From assembly GCA_913775725.1 (NCBI GenBank), contig CAJYNG010000009.1, positions 124,001-188,000 on the forward strand: DNA of 64,000 nt, read 5' to 3'. Shown here piece by piece: positions 17,610-26,482 of this stretch; position 1 is the first letter of the stretch, and each line of letters starts with the position of its first letter. The position numbers and the translations under genes were made by a program. The notes beneath the pieces were generated by a model, which saw only the letters and a list, made by a program, of their open reading frames with translations, searched no databases and was not told where the DNA came from. Origin of the DNA: an uncultured Stenotrophomonas sp. (GTDB lineage: Bacteria; Pseudomonadota; Gammaproteobacteria; Xanthomonadales; Xanthomonadaceae).

Positions 17610-18827
17610 ATGGACAGCGACAACAGCTGCGACCGGGATGCCTGCCTCGGCAGGGATCACGTCGCGACGGTGGCACTGACGCTGCTGCTGGGGGGCAGCG
17701 TGATCGCTCTGGTCGGTCAGCACACCGCCGCGCAGGCGGGACCGGCCATCGTACTGAGCCTGCTGGTGGCCGCGCTGGGCACCGTGCCCCTGCTGTGCTG
17801 TCTGCACGTCCTGAACCAGCAACTGTCCGTCGATGGCCTGCAGGGTCTGCTGCGCGCGGGTTGGGGCAGGGTATCCGCCGCCCTGCTGGGTGGCATGTTG
17901 CTGCTGGAGCTGGTGGCGACCAGTGCCGGCGCGGCGCAATCCATGGCCAGTCATCTGCGCGTGTTCCTGCTCCGCTGCAGCATCGATGCCGGCAACGCGA
18001 TGCCGGATCAGCTGGCGGCGGTCTTCGGCCTGCTTCTGCTGGGCGTGGTCGGGTTGCTGCCGCCACGTCGTTTGGTGTTGGTTGCCTGTGCGCTGCTGAC
18101 GATGAAGATCGGCATCGGCCTGCTCCTGCTGGCCCTGGCGGCGCGTTACGTGCACTACGCACTTTGGATTCCATGGTTGCCGGAAGCAACGGCGCCTTAT
18201 CGTTTCGGACTGGGTGGGGTGCTGGCGGCAAGCGTACCGCTGCTCGGTGTGTTCGCCAGTGTTGGCCTTGCACTGGGGTTTCCCGGCATGGGCCGGCAGG
18301 AGAGGGCACGACAGCCGCTGCTGCTGGCGGGGATGCTGCTGCTGGCCATGCTGCTGCTCATCGTGCTGGCCGCGCTGCAGGCAGGCCTGGTGGAGTTCCC
18401 TGCATTGGCCAGTACGCGACCGTTGTCGGTGGCGCTGCAGCAGCACCCGCAGCTGCACTGGATGATGCCGTTGCTGCCACTGGCCGGTGCGGCAGGGTTG
18501 GCTGCGTTGCTGCTGGTCTTGTTGAGGGTGGCCGTGCGCCTGGCGATGCAGCTGTGGCCTGCGGCCAGCCATGCAGCGCCAGGATTGCGGGCGCGACTGG
18601 CGTGCGCCGCTGTGGTGTTGTCGGCGGCGATGCTGGCGCTGGTGCTGCCCGTCGGTGCGCTGCCGGTGCTGCCTGGCCCGGCAACCCTGCTGGTGATGGC
18701 GGCCTTGTGCCTGGCCGTGCTTCGCGTGCAGGCGTCACCCTCTCGCGTCTTGCCGGTGCTTGCGCCCGTGGCTGCGGCGCTGTGCGTGTTGGCCGCCGTG
18801 GAGCGGATGCGCGTCTGGCCCGGCTGA
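17610..18827 (+). CDS. Divergent APC-superfamily permease-like membrane protein
   Basis: A 405-residue, very hydrophobic protein with about twelve predicted membrane helices. The opening helix region GGSVIALVGQHTAAQAGPAIVLSLLVAALGTVP resembles the first helices of cationic amino-acid transporters of the APC superfamily, but much of the rest is degenerate and Leu/Ala rich. The ATG at 17610 is preceded by AAGGGGA seven bases away; an earlier in-frame start at 17550 adds a non-membrane stretch and is less likely. It sits between waaA and the convergent tolC gene, with a shared terminator after it. Substrate is unknown, and it could be a transporter that has lost typical binding residues. Confidence 0.6.
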   Translation: MDSDNSCDRDACLGRDHVATVALTLLLGGSVIALVGQHTAAQAGPAIVLSLLVAALGTVPLLCCLHVLNQQLSVDGLQGLLRAGWGRVSAALLGGMLLLELVATSAGAAQSMASHLRVFLLRCSIDAGNAMPDQLAAVFGLLLLGVVGLLPPRRLVLVACALLTMKIGIGLLLLALAARYVHYALWIPWLPEATAPYRFGLGGVLAASVPLLGVFASVGLALGFPGMGRQERARQPLLLAGMLLLAMLLLIVLAALQAGLVEFPALASTRPLSVALQQHPQLHWMMPLLPLAGAAGLAALLLVLLRVAVRLAMQLWPAASHAAPGLRARLACAAVVLSAAMLALVLPVGALPVLPGPATLLVMAALCLAVLRVQASPSRVLPVLAPVAAALCVLAAVERMRVWPG

Positions 18828-18844
18828 TCGCCGTGCAGCGCCCA

Positions 18845-18875
18845 CAAAAAAGCCACCCTCGCGGGTGGCTTCTTC
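18845..18875. terminator. Bidirectional terminator between the permease and tolC genes
   Basis: aagccaccc-tcgc-gggtggctt forms a 9-bp stem (18850-18871) with a stable tetraloop. A run of A residues lies on the left (T-run for the leftward tolC transcript) and ttctt on the right, so it serves both convergent genes. Confidence 0.85.
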
Positions 18876-18895
18876 GTTGCCGGCGCGGCGACGAC

Positions 18896-20254
18896 TCAGT
18901 GCGTGGTCGTTGCCGGGTTGCCTGCGTCCTGGGTCAGCAGGCGGTTCACGTCCTGCAGCTCGGCCACATCCAGCGCACCCAGCGACTGGCTCAGCAGCAG
19001 ACGGTTCTGCAGGAAGGTGTAGCGAGCGTTGGCGTAATCCAGCTGCGCCGAGAACAGGATGCGCTGGTTCTGGATCACGTCCAGCACGGTGCGGGTACCG
19101 ACTTCCAGGCCGACCTGCGAGGCGTCGTAGGCGCTCTGTGCCGAGACCACTGCCAGGCGACGGGCTTCCACTTCGCTGATGCCCTGCACCAGGGTCTGGT
19201 AGGCATTGCGGGTGTTGCGGTCCAGGGCGCGCTTCTGCTGCTCGTAGCCGTCCTGTGCGATGTCACGCTGGGCCAGCGCCTGGCGCACGCGGGACTGGGT
19301 GGCACCGCCAGCGAAGATCGGCACGCTCAGGGTCAGGCCGATGCTGTTGGTGCGTGCATCCGGCGACAACGAACCGGCACCGGTGCTGTCACCCCAGGTC
19401 GCGCTCTTGCCCCAGCTGCCGCCCAGCGACAGGGTGGGGTAGTGACCACCACGGGCCGCCTGCACGCCGGCTTCTGCGGCGCTCACCTTCAGTTCCTGCG
19501 CCTTCAGCGCCGGATTCTGGGTGCTGGCCTGGTGCACCAGCTCGTCGATGTTGCCGCGGTTGGCCGGCACTTCCGGACGGAAGTCCGCCGGCAGGCCACG
19601 CAGGTTGACCACCGGCTGGCCGGTCAGTTCGGTCAGGGCCTGGTAGTTATCGGCCAGGGTGTTCTGCGCAACGATGGTGTTGGCGCGCGCCTGGTCGTAC
19701 TGGGCGCGGGCTTCGTGCACGTCGGTGATCGGCGCCAGGCCCACTTCCAGGCGCTTGTCGGCGAAGTCGAACTGCTTCTTCGCGGCCGCTTCATTGGTCT
19801 GTGCGGCATTCAGCGATTCGATCGCCACCAGCACGTTGAAGTAGGCCGCCGAGGTGCGCACGATCAGGCTGTCGTTGGCCGAATCGAGGGTGAAGTCCGC
19901 TGCCTTGCTCAGTTCGCGCTGCGAACGCAGGTTGTTGATCTGGGTCCAGTTGAACAGCGTCTGGCTGCCATCGATCGTGTACGTGCGGCGCTTGCTGGTG
20001 AACGAGCCGGAATTGGCGTCGGCGTTCGGCTCGCTGCGCGAGCGGTTCAGCGTGGCCTGGCCGTTGATCTGCGGCAGCAGGGCGGCGCGCGCCTGCACGG
20101 CGCCTTCCTTGTCGACCAGCCGGGTCGATTCGGCGGCGGACAGCTGCGGATCGCCGTTGCGCGCCATCTCGTAGACCTGCAGCAGGTCGGCGGCATGGGC
20201 GGACAACGGCAGCAGGGCAGTGGCCAGCGCAACAGCGAGGGATCGGCGGATCAT
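18896..20254 (-). CDS. tolC: TolC-type outer-membrane efflux channel
   Basis: A 452-residue outer-membrane factor forming the exit duct of tripartite efflux pumps and type I secretion. The ATG at 20254 starts a signal peptide (RRSLAVALATALLPLSAHAADL), and the mature protein opens DLLQVYEMARNGDPQLSAAES, as in TolC. Coiled-coil helical repeats follow, with the TolC-typical NGQATLNRSRSE, DSLIVRTSAAYFNVLVA and second-half LSLSVPIFAGGATQSRVRQA. It is the first-position partner of the pcm and TetR genes on the same strand, divergent from an MFP-RND pair. This is the published tolC-pcm-smeRo / smeO-smeP order of S. maltophilia, so I call it TolCSm. Confidence 0.93.
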   Translation of the reverse strand: MIRRSLAVALATALLPLSAHAADLLQVYEMARNGDPQLSAAESTRLVDKEGAVQARAALLPQINGQATLNRSRSEPNADANSGSFTSKRRTYTIDGSQTLFNWTQINNLRSQRELSKAADFTLDSANDSLIVRTSAAYFNVLVAIESLNAAQTNEAAAKKQFDFADKRLEVGLAPITDVHEARAQYDQARANTIVAQNTLADNYQALTELTGQPVVNLRGLPADFRPEVPANRGNIDELVHQASTQNPALKAQELKVSAAEAGVQAARGGHYPTLSLGGSWGKSATWGDSTGAGSLSPDARTNSIGLTLSVPIFAGGATQSRVRQALAQRDIAQDGYEQQKRALDRNTRNAYQTLVQGISEVEARRLAVVSAQSAYDASQVGLEVGTRTVLDVIQNQRILFSAQLDYANARYTFLQNRLLLSQSLGALDVAELQDVNRLLTQDAGNPATTTH

Positions 20255-20270
20255 TGCGGCTTCCTTGGAC

Positions 20271-20918
20271 TCAGAGGTGGAACTGGGGTGCCGGGGCGGC
20301 ACCGCGCAGGTAATCAATATCGGTCTCGAACAGGGACTCGGTGCTGCCGTCGGCCTTGACCAGCAGGGCCTCCATCGCCGGCGAGCGGCCGTGGATCACG
20401 AACAGGCGGCCACCCGGACGCAGCCACGAGGCAAACTGTGACGGCACCACGTCGACCGCACCAGTGACACAGATCACGTCAAAGCGGCGTTCGGTCTGCC
20501 AGGACAGGGCGTCAGCCACTTCCACGCGGACGTTGGTGCCCAGGCCGGAAGCGTCCAGGCGGGCACGCGCGGCGGCGGCCAGTTCCGGGTCGATCTCCAG
20601 GCTCAGCACGTCGCGCGCCAGCGCGCCGATGCAGGCTGCCAGGAAGCCGCTGCCGGTGCCGATTTCCAGCACTTCGTCACCCGGCTGCAGATCCAGTGCC
20701 TGCAGGGTACGGCCCTCGATGACCGGCTTCATCATCTTCTGGCCATGGCCGATCGGCAGTTCGACATCGGCATAGGCCAGCGCCCGGTGCGCGTCGGCGA
20801 CGAAGGCCTCGCGCGGCAGGCGGGCCAGGACGTCGAGCACCTTGATGTCCAGCACGTCCCAGGGACGGATCTGCTGTTCCACCATCAGTTCGCGGGCGTG
20901 GGCGTAATCAATCGTCAT
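20271..20918 (-). CDS. pcm: Protein-L-isoaspartate O-methyltransferase-like protein
   Basis: A 215-residue SAM-dependent methyltransferase of the PCMT family, which repairs isoaspartyl residues in damaged proteins. Visible are the N-terminal MVEQQIRPWDVLD, the active region AYADVELPIGHGQKMMKPVI, the SAM motif I VLEIGTGSGFLAACIG and LRPGGRLFVIHG. I use the ATG at 20918; an in-frame TTG three codons upstream is the alternative. It lies 16 bases before tolC. The VELPIGHGQKMMKP motif differs slightly from the IxxGQTIS found in classical Pcm, so substrate specificity may differ; this is a subfamily commonly found next to tolC. Confidence 0.87.
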   Translation of the reverse strand: MTIDYAHARELMVEQQIRPWDVLDIKVLDVLARLPREAFVADAHRALAYADVELPIGHGQKMMKPVIEGRTLQALDLQPGDEVLEIGTGSGFLAACIGALARDVLSLEIDPELAAAARARLDASGLGTNVRVEVADALSWQTERRFDVICVTGAVDVVPSQFASWLRPGGRLFVIHGRSPAMEALLVKADGSTESLFETDIDYLRGAAPAPQFHL

Positions 20919-21054
20919 GAGGTTCAAATCCAGCGCAGTGGGCCGGCCATTTTACCGGTGCCGGAGGCCGGCGGCGCGCCCAGAGCATCAGCTGCCGGGT
21001 GGCCGGGGTCGCAGTGCCGGAAGTCATCGCGACCTCCGGTTCGTTCAGTTTTGG

Positions 21055-21735
21055 TTATCCGGCGGTTCCTGCCTCTCGCGGGCCGTAGGCACGCAGGAAG
21101 AAATCCACGCTGGCGGCCACATGGATCGCAGCATCGGTCTCGACGGGTGACAGTGGCATGCCGCACATCATATGCATGTGCACTTCGCCCTTCACCAGGG
21201 TCAGGAACTGCTGGCCGGCGATGTAGCAGTCGGGGATGTCCAGTTCGCCGCGCTCGGCACGCAAGCGCATGAAGTCGGCCAGCGCCTCGCAGGTGCGTTG
21301 CGGGCCTGCCTGCCAGAACAGTTCGCGCAGGCGCTCGTCGGTCTCCGGGGCCATCATCACCCGCTGGATCGACAGGGCCGCGTCGGAGGTGATCATCTCG
21401 AAGAACGCCATGCCGATGCCCAGCAGCTGGTCGCGCAGGGGGCCTTCCACGTCGGCCACGAACAGTGCGTCGGGCAGCATTTCGGTGCACTTGGACTGCA
21501 CAGCTTCGGAGAACAGGGTCTCTTTGTCGCCGAAATGGCTGTATACGGTCAGTTTCGAGACGCCAGCCTGGGCAGCGATGCTGTCCATGCTCACACCGCT
21601 GTAGCCCTGTTCGATGAACAGTGTCTTGGCTGCCTCGAGTATCGCCGCGCGCTTGCCCAGGTCCTTGGGGCGCCCGGGACCGGCAGCCTTGGCAGCGGGC
21701 TTGGCCGACGGCTTTCGGGAAGTGGGAGAACTCAT
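21055..21735 (-). CDS. smeRo: TetR-family repressor of the adjacent efflux operon (SmeRo-like)
   Basis: A 226-residue regulator. An unusual basic Ala/Lys/Pro leader (about residues 1-25) precedes the TetR helix-turn-helix: RAAILEAAKTLFIEQGYSGVSMDSIAAQAGVSKLTVYSHFGDKE (split here by the family pattern). The C-terminal ligand domain is of the AefR-like type, with WQAGPQRTCEALADF. It is divergent from the MFP-RND genes. Two repeated ACCN4GGTTC sequences in the short gap are good operator candidates for it. By position it corresponds to SmeRo of the smeOP-TolC locus; the operon on its own strand would be smeRo-pcm-tolC. Confidence 0.88.
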   Translation of the reverse strand: MSSPTSRKPSAKPAAKAAGPGRPKDLGKRAAILEAAKTLFIEQGYSGVSMDSIAAQAGVSKLTVYSHFGDKETLFSEAVQSKCTEMLPDALFVADVEGPLRDQLLGIGMAFFEMITSDAALSIQRVMMAPETDERLRELFWQAGPQRTCEALADFMRLRAERGELDIPDCYIAGQQFLTLVKGEVHMHMMCGMPLSPVETDAAIHVAASVDFFLRAYGPREAGTAG

Positions 21736-21749
21736 CCTGCTAATACTAG

Positions 21750-21788
21750 ACCAAGCGGTTCGATATTTATACTATACCGGCTGGTTCA
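21750..21788. promoter_or_regulatory. Candidate twin TetR operator between smeRo and smeO
   Basis: Two copies of ACC-N4-GGTTC occur as direct repeats 26 bases apart: ACCAAGCGGTTC at 21750-21761 and ACCGGCTGGTTC at 21776-21787. Each core (ACCN4GGT) is itself a short palindrome. They flank an AT-rich stretch (cgatatttatactata) that looks like promoter -10 sequence for one or both divergent operons. Binding of the neighbouring TetR protein is inferred from position and symmetry only. Confidence 0.5.
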
Positions 21789-21858
21789 CTAATGTCCGCG
21801 TTGCAACAGTATGTTGTCGGCGCGTTCCCCCGGATTTCTTTTTCAGGTCCTGTACCTC

Positions 21859-22995
21859 ATGAAAAACATGCGTTGGTTGGGCGTAGGCGTACTGGTGGTG
21901 GTGTTGGCAGCGTGCGGCAAGCAGGCCGCCGAGCCGGTGGCGGCCATCCCGGTGCTGGTGGTGCATCCCACCACGCAGGATGGACAGGCTGCGGCCGCCT
22001 ACCCCGGCGAGGTGCGTGCCCGCCAAGAAAGCCCGCTGTCGTTCCGGGTTGGCGGCAATCTGGTCAAGCGCCACGTCGACGCTGGCGAGCGGGTGAAGAA
22101 GGGCCAGCTGCTGGCCGAGCTGGATGCGGCCGACTACGCCTCGCAGGCGGCGGCGTCGCAGGCGCAGCTGGCGGCGGCGGAAGCAGACCTGGTGCGCGCC
22201 CGCGATGACCAGAAGCGCTACGCGAAGCTGGCCGAAGACCAACTGGTCAGCCGCTCGGCACTGGACCAGCAGACGGCGGCGTTCAAGGCCGCACAGGGCC
22301 AGGCCAATGCCGCCCGGGCCAACCTTGCCGTGGCCCGCAACCAGGCCGAATACGCGCAGCTGCGCGCGCCCGCCGATGGCGTGATCGCCAGCCGCCAGGC
22401 CGAAGCCGGGCAGGTCGTGAGCGCGGGGCAGACGGTGTTCACCCTGGCCGCCGACGGTGGCCGTGAGGTACTGATCGCGCTGCCGGAAAGCAGCATCCGC
22501 GACTACAAGGTCGGCCAGTCGGTACAGGTGGAACTGTGGAACCGCCCGGGCCAGCTGCTGCCCGGCACCCTGCGCGAGATCGCCCCGGCCGCCGATGCGC
22601 AGGCCCGCACGTATGCCACGCGGGTCAGTCTGGCGCCGGAAGCCTTGAGCGAAGTGGAACTGGGCCAGAGTGCGCGGGTGTTCGCCAGCGCCGGGCGCAG
22701 TGGCGCGTTGCAGCTGCCGCTGGCCGCCGTGCTGCGTGGCAGTGATGGCAAAGCCCGCGTGTGGGTGGTCAATCCGTCCAGTGGTGCGTTGAAGGCAACC
22801 CCGGTACAGGTGGGTGCCTATGGCGCGCAGGCCGTGCCGGTGGTGTCCGGCGTGGGCGCGACGGACTGGGTGGTCGCTGCCGGCGGCCACCTGCTGCGCG
22901 AAGGGCAGGTGGTGACGCCGGTCGATCGCCAGAACCGCCCGGTGCTGGCGCCGTCGGCCGCCAAGCCGGCGCCGGCCGCAGGCAAGGGGCACTGA
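21859..22995 (+). CDS. smeO: RND efflux periplasmic adaptor lipoprotein (SmeO-like)
   Basis: A 378-residue membrane-fusion protein linking an RND pump to TolC. The ATG at 21859 starts a lipoprotein signal with lipobox VLAAC. The HlyD/AcrA fold is visible: the first lipoyl half QESPLSFRVGGNLVKRHVDAGERVKKGQLLAELD, a helical hairpin rich in Ala/Gln, the second half YAQLRAPADGVIASRQAEAGQVVSAGQTVF, then the beta-barrel (LIALPESSIRDYKVGQSVQVEL) and the membrane-proximal domain. Three bases separate its stop from the pump gene, so they are co-translated. By locus order this is smeO. Reported SmeOP-TolC substrates include several antibiotics and detergents (knowledge, not read here). Confidence 0.92.
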   Translation: MKNMRWLGVGVLVVVLAACGKQAAEPVAAIPVLVVHPTTQDGQAAAAYPGEVRARQESPLSFRVGGNLVKRHVDAGERVKKGQLLAELDAADYASQAAASQAQLAAAEADLVRARDDQKRYAKLAEDQLVSRSALDQQTAAFKAAQGQANAARANLAVARNQAEYAQLRAPADGVIASRQAEAGQVVSAGQTVFTLAADGGREVLIALPESSIRDYKVGQSVQVELWNRPGQLLPGTLREIAPAADAQARTYATRVSLAPEALSEVELGQSARVFASAGRSGALQLPLAAVLRGSDGKARVWVVNPSSGALKATPVQVGAYGAQAVPVVSGVGATDWVVAAGGHLLREGQVVTPVDRQNRPVLAPSAAKPAPAAGKGH

Positions 22996-22998
22996 CCC

Positions 22999-25900
22999 GT
23001 GCGCCGCTTCAATCTCTCCGAATGGGCGCTGGGCAATCGCCCGCTGGTGTTGTTCGCGATGCTGGCGTTCGCCGTCATCGGTGCCTGGTCGTACAAGCAC
23101 CTGGGCCAGTCCGAAGATCCGCCGTTCACCTTCAAGGCGATGGTGGTGCGCACGATGTGGCCGGGCGCCACCGCCGAGCAGGTCTCGCGGCAGGTGACCG
23201 AGCCGATCGAAAAGGCGTTGATGAACACCGGCGAGTACGAATTCATCCGCTCGTACTCGCGGCCGGGCGAATCGCAGGTGATCTTCATGGCCCGCGACAG
23301 CCTGCGCTCCAAGCAGATCCCGGACCTGTGGTACCAGGTGCGCAAGCGCGTGGGCGATATCCGCGCCACGCTGCCACGTGAGATCGTCGGCCCGTTCTAC
23401 AACGATGAGTTCGGCGACACGTTCGGCAACATCTATGCGTTGACCGGCGAAGGCTTCGACTACGCAGTGATGCGTGACTACGCCGACCGCATCCAGCTGG
23501 AGCTGCAGCGCGTGCCCGACGTCGGCAAGATCGACCTGGTCGGCCTGCAGGACGAGAAGGTGTGGATCGAGCTGTCCAACACCAAACTGGCCACCCTTGG
23601 TGTGTCGCTGCAGCAGGTGCAGCAGGCCTTGGCCGATCAGAACGCGGTGTCCGCCACCAGCTTCTTCGAGACCCCGACCGACCGCGTGCAGCTGCGCGTG
23701 ACCGGTCAGTTCGATTCGATCGAGGACATCCGCAAATTCCCGATCCAGGCCGGCGAACGCACGCTGCACCTGGGTGACATTGCCGAGGTCAAGCGCGGCT
23801 TTGCCGACCCCTCTTCGCCGAAGATGCGTTTCATGGGCCAGGATGCGATCGGCCTGGCGGTGGCGATGAAGGACGGCGGTGACATCCTCAAGCTGGGTGC
23901 CACTCTGGATGCCGAGTTCGAACGCCTGCAGAAGACCCTGCCGGCCGGCATGCAGCTGCGCAAGGTGTCCGACCAGCCACATGCGGTGGAAGAGTCGGTG
24001 GGCGAGTTCGTGCAGGTGCTGACCGAAGCGGTGGTGATCGTGCTGCTGGTCAGCTTCTTCTCGCTGGGCCTGCGCACCGGCCTGGTGGTGGGCGTGACCA
24101 TTCCGCTGGTGCTGGCGATGACCTTCTTCGTCATGCACTACTTCGACATCGGCCTGCACAAGATCTCGCTGGGTGCGCTGGTGCTGGCACTGGGGTTGCT
24201 GGTGGACGACGCGATCATCGCGGTGGAAATGATGGCCACCAAGATGGAGCAGGGCTACGACCGCCTGCGCGCGGCCAGTTTCGCCTGGGAGTCGACCGCG
24301 TTCCCGATGCTGACCGGTACCCTGATCACCGCGGCCGGCTTCCTGCCCATCGCCACCGCTGCATCGAGCACCGGTGAGTACACCCGCTCGCTGTTCCAAG
24401 TGGTGACCATTGCGCTGGTGGTGTCATGGATTGCCGCTGTGCTGTTCATCCCGTACCTGGGCGACAAGATGCTGCCGGACCTGTTCAATCCGCAGCTGCC
24501 CAAGCCGGACAGCCTGGCCGGTCGCTGGCGCGCCAAGCGCCTGCAGTGGGCCGACCGCCATCCGGCGCTCGCGCGCTGGATCGCACCGAAGGAGCATGCG
24601 CACGACCATGATCCGTACCAGCGGCCGTTCTATACCCGTTTCCGGGCGTTCCTGGATACCTGCCTGCGCCATCGCTGGTGGGTGATCGGCGCGACCATCG
24701 CGCTGTTCATCGGTTCGCTGATGCTGTTCCGCTTCGTGCCACAGCAGTTCTTCCCCGACTCGACCCGCCCGGAACTGATGGTGGACATCGAACTGGCCGA
24801 AGGTGCGTCGCTGGCCGCGACCCAGGCACAGGCCGACAAGCTGGAGAAGCTGTTGAAGGGCCGCGACGGCATCAGCAACTACGTGGCCTACGTCGGCACC
24901 GGTTCGCCGCGCTTCTACCTGCCGCTGGACCAGCAATTGCCGGCGACCAACTTCGCCCAGTTCGTGGTGCTTACCGAAGACGCCAAGGCCCGCGAGTCGA
25001 CCCGCGACTGGATGCTGAAAGAGGTGATCAGGCAGTTCCCGGATGTGCAGATGCGCGTGACGCGCTTGGAAAACGGGCCGCCGGTCGGCTATCCGGTGCA
25101 GATGCGCGTGTCCGGCGAGCACATCGCACAGGTGCAGGCGATCGCGCGCCAGGTCGAGGCCAAGGTGCGCGAAAACCCGCACGTGATGAACGTCAATCTG
25201 GACTGGAGCGAGCCGAGCAAGGTGGTGCGGCTGGTGATCGACCAGGATCGTGCCCGCGCGCTGGGTGTGAGCAGTGCGCAGGTCAGCCAGTTCCTCAGCA
25301 GCTCGTTGTCGGGCATGAGCGTGAGCACCTACCGCGAAGGCAACCGCCAGATCGAGATGCTGCTGCGGGGGCCCGACAACGAGCGTGCGCAGCTGGACCT
25401 GCTGGGCAGCCTGGCCATTCCGACCAGTACCGGTACAGCGGTGACGCTGTCTCAGGTGGCGCGCCTGGAATACGCCTTCGAGGACGGCATCATCTGGCAC
25501 CGCAACCGCCTGCCGACGGTGACCGTGCGTGCCGACATCAGCGATGGCATGCAGCCGCTGGACGTGGTGCAGCAGATCGTGCCGACGCTGGATGGCATCC
25601 GTGCCGAACTGCCCAGCGGCTACCTGCTGGAAACCGGCGGCTCGGTGGAGGATTCGGCACGCGGGCAGAACTCGATCAAGGCTGGCATGCCGCTGTTCCT
25701 GATCGTGGTGGCCACGTTGCTGATGCTGCAGCTGCGCAGCTTCTCGCGTGCCGCCATGGTGCTGGTGACCGCGCCGCTGGGCATCATCGGTGCGACGTTG
25801 TTCCTGCTGCTGTTCCGCGCGCCGTTCGGCTTCGTGGCGCTGCTGGGCACGATCGCACTGGCGGGCATGATCATGCGCAACTCGGTGATCCTGATCGACC

Positions 25901-26160
25901 AGATCCAGCAGGATATCGATGCCGGGCATGACCGCTGGCATTCGATCATCGATGCCACGGTGCGCCGTTTCCGCCCGATCGTGCTGACCGCGCTGGCGGC
26001 GGTGCTGGCGATGATTCCGCTGTCGCGCAGTGCGTTCTATGGCTCGATGGCGATTTCGATCATGGGTGGCCTGATCGTGGGCACGGTGCTGACCCTGGTG
26101 TTCCTGCCGGCGCTGTACGCGGCGTGGTTCCGGGTGAAGCCGGACGAATCCGGGGCATAA
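22999..26160 (+). CDS. smeP: RND-family multidrug efflux transporter (SmeP-like)
   Basis: A 1053-residue proton-driven inner-membrane pump. It starts at GTG 22999, three bases after smeO, since the family's N-terminus (RRFNLSEWALGNRPLVLFAMLAF) begins right there. Twelve membrane helices and two large periplasmic loops are present. The proton-relay Asp pair is in helix 4 (GLLVDDAIIAVEMM), with RND motifs such as GATLFLLLFRAPFGFVALLGTIALAGMIMRNSVILIDQI in the second half. The sequence is closer to the HME/HAE-like MexK/TriC branch, whose N-termini lack the long AcrB-type leader. It ends a two-gene operon; a repeat field follows. Confidence 0.93.
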   Translation: MRRFNLSEWALGNRPLVLFAMLAFAVIGAWSYKHLGQSEDPPFTFKAMVVRTMWPGATAEQVSRQVTEPIEKALMNTGEYEFIRSYSRPGESQVIFMARDSLRSKQIPDLWYQVRKRVGDIRATLPREIVGPFYNDEFGDTFGNIYALTGEGFDYAVMRDYADRIQLELQRVPDVGKIDLVGLQDEKVWIELSNTKLATLGVSLQQVQQALADQNAVSATSFFETPTDRVQLRVTGQFDSIEDIRKFPIQAGERTLHLGDIAEVKRGFADPSSPKMRFMGQDAIGLAVAMKDGGDILKLGATLDAEFERLQKTLPAGMQLRKVSDQPHAVEESVGEFVQVLTEAVVIVLLVSFFSLGLRTGLVVGVTIPLVLAMTFFVMHYFDIGLHKISLGALVLALGLLVDDAIIAVEMMATKMEQGYDRLRAASFAWESTAFPMLTGTLITAAGFLPIATAASSTGEYTRSLFQVVTIALVVSWIAAVLFIPYLGDKMLPDLFNPQLPKPDSLAGRWRAKRLQWADRHPALARWIAPKEHAHDHDPYQRPFYTRFRAFLDTCLRHRWWVIGATIALFIGSLMLFRFVPQQFFPDSTRPELMVDIELAEGASLAATQAQADKLEKLLKGRDGISNYVAYVGTGSPRFYLPLDQQLPATNFAQFVVLTEDAKARESTRDWMLKEVIRQFPDVQMRVTRLENGPPVGYPVQMRVSGEHIAQVQAIARQVEAKVRENPHVMNVNLDWSEPSKVVRLVIDQDRARALGVSSAQVSQFLSSSLSGMSVSTYREGNRQIEMLLRGPDNERAQLDLLGSLAIPTSTGTAVTLSQVARLEYAFEDGIIWHRNRLPTVTVRADISDGMQPLDVVQQIVPTLDGIRAELPSGYLLETGGSVEDSARGQNSIKAGMPLFLIVVATLLMLQLRSFSRAAMVLVTAPLGIIGATLFLLLFRAPFGFVALLGTIALAGMIMRNSVILIDQIQQDIDAGHDRWHSIIDATVRRFRPIVLTALAAVLAMIPLSRSAFYGSMAISIMGGLIVGTVLTLVFLPALYAAWFRVKPDESGA

Positions 26161-26482
26161 CGCCCCGGATTCTACGGCCACCGCCTCTGGTAGGTGCCAA
26201 CCTTGGTTGGCACTGACGCATGCATCCACGCATGGCGCGGATTGATCTGCTCGCGGGACCTGCTTTCTGTAGAGCCGAGCCATGCTCGGCTGCTCTTCGC
26301 GCGATGATGGGGTGAGTCGAGCATGGCTCGACGCTACAGAAGCATCCACGCATGGCGTGGACTGATCTGCTCGCGGGACCTGCTTTCTGTAGAGCCGAGC
26401 CATGCTCGGCTGCTCTTCGCGCGATGATGGGATGAGTCGAGCATGGCTCGACGCTACAGAAGCATTCACGCAGGGCCTGGAT
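26161..26482. repeat. Array of GTAG-type palindromes with a 120-base tandem duplication
   Basis: This 322-base gap between smeP and the LysR gene is filled with palindromes. ggtaggtgccaaccttggttggcact is at 26190-26214. Then a unit starting gcatccacgcatggcg is present at 26222-26341 and again at 26342-26461, with a partial third copy at 26462, giving an exact 120-base period. Each unit contains gtagagccgagccatgctcggct and an inverted gagtcgagcatggctcgacgctac. The two copies differ at only a few bases, so the duplication is recent. Confidence 0.85.
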
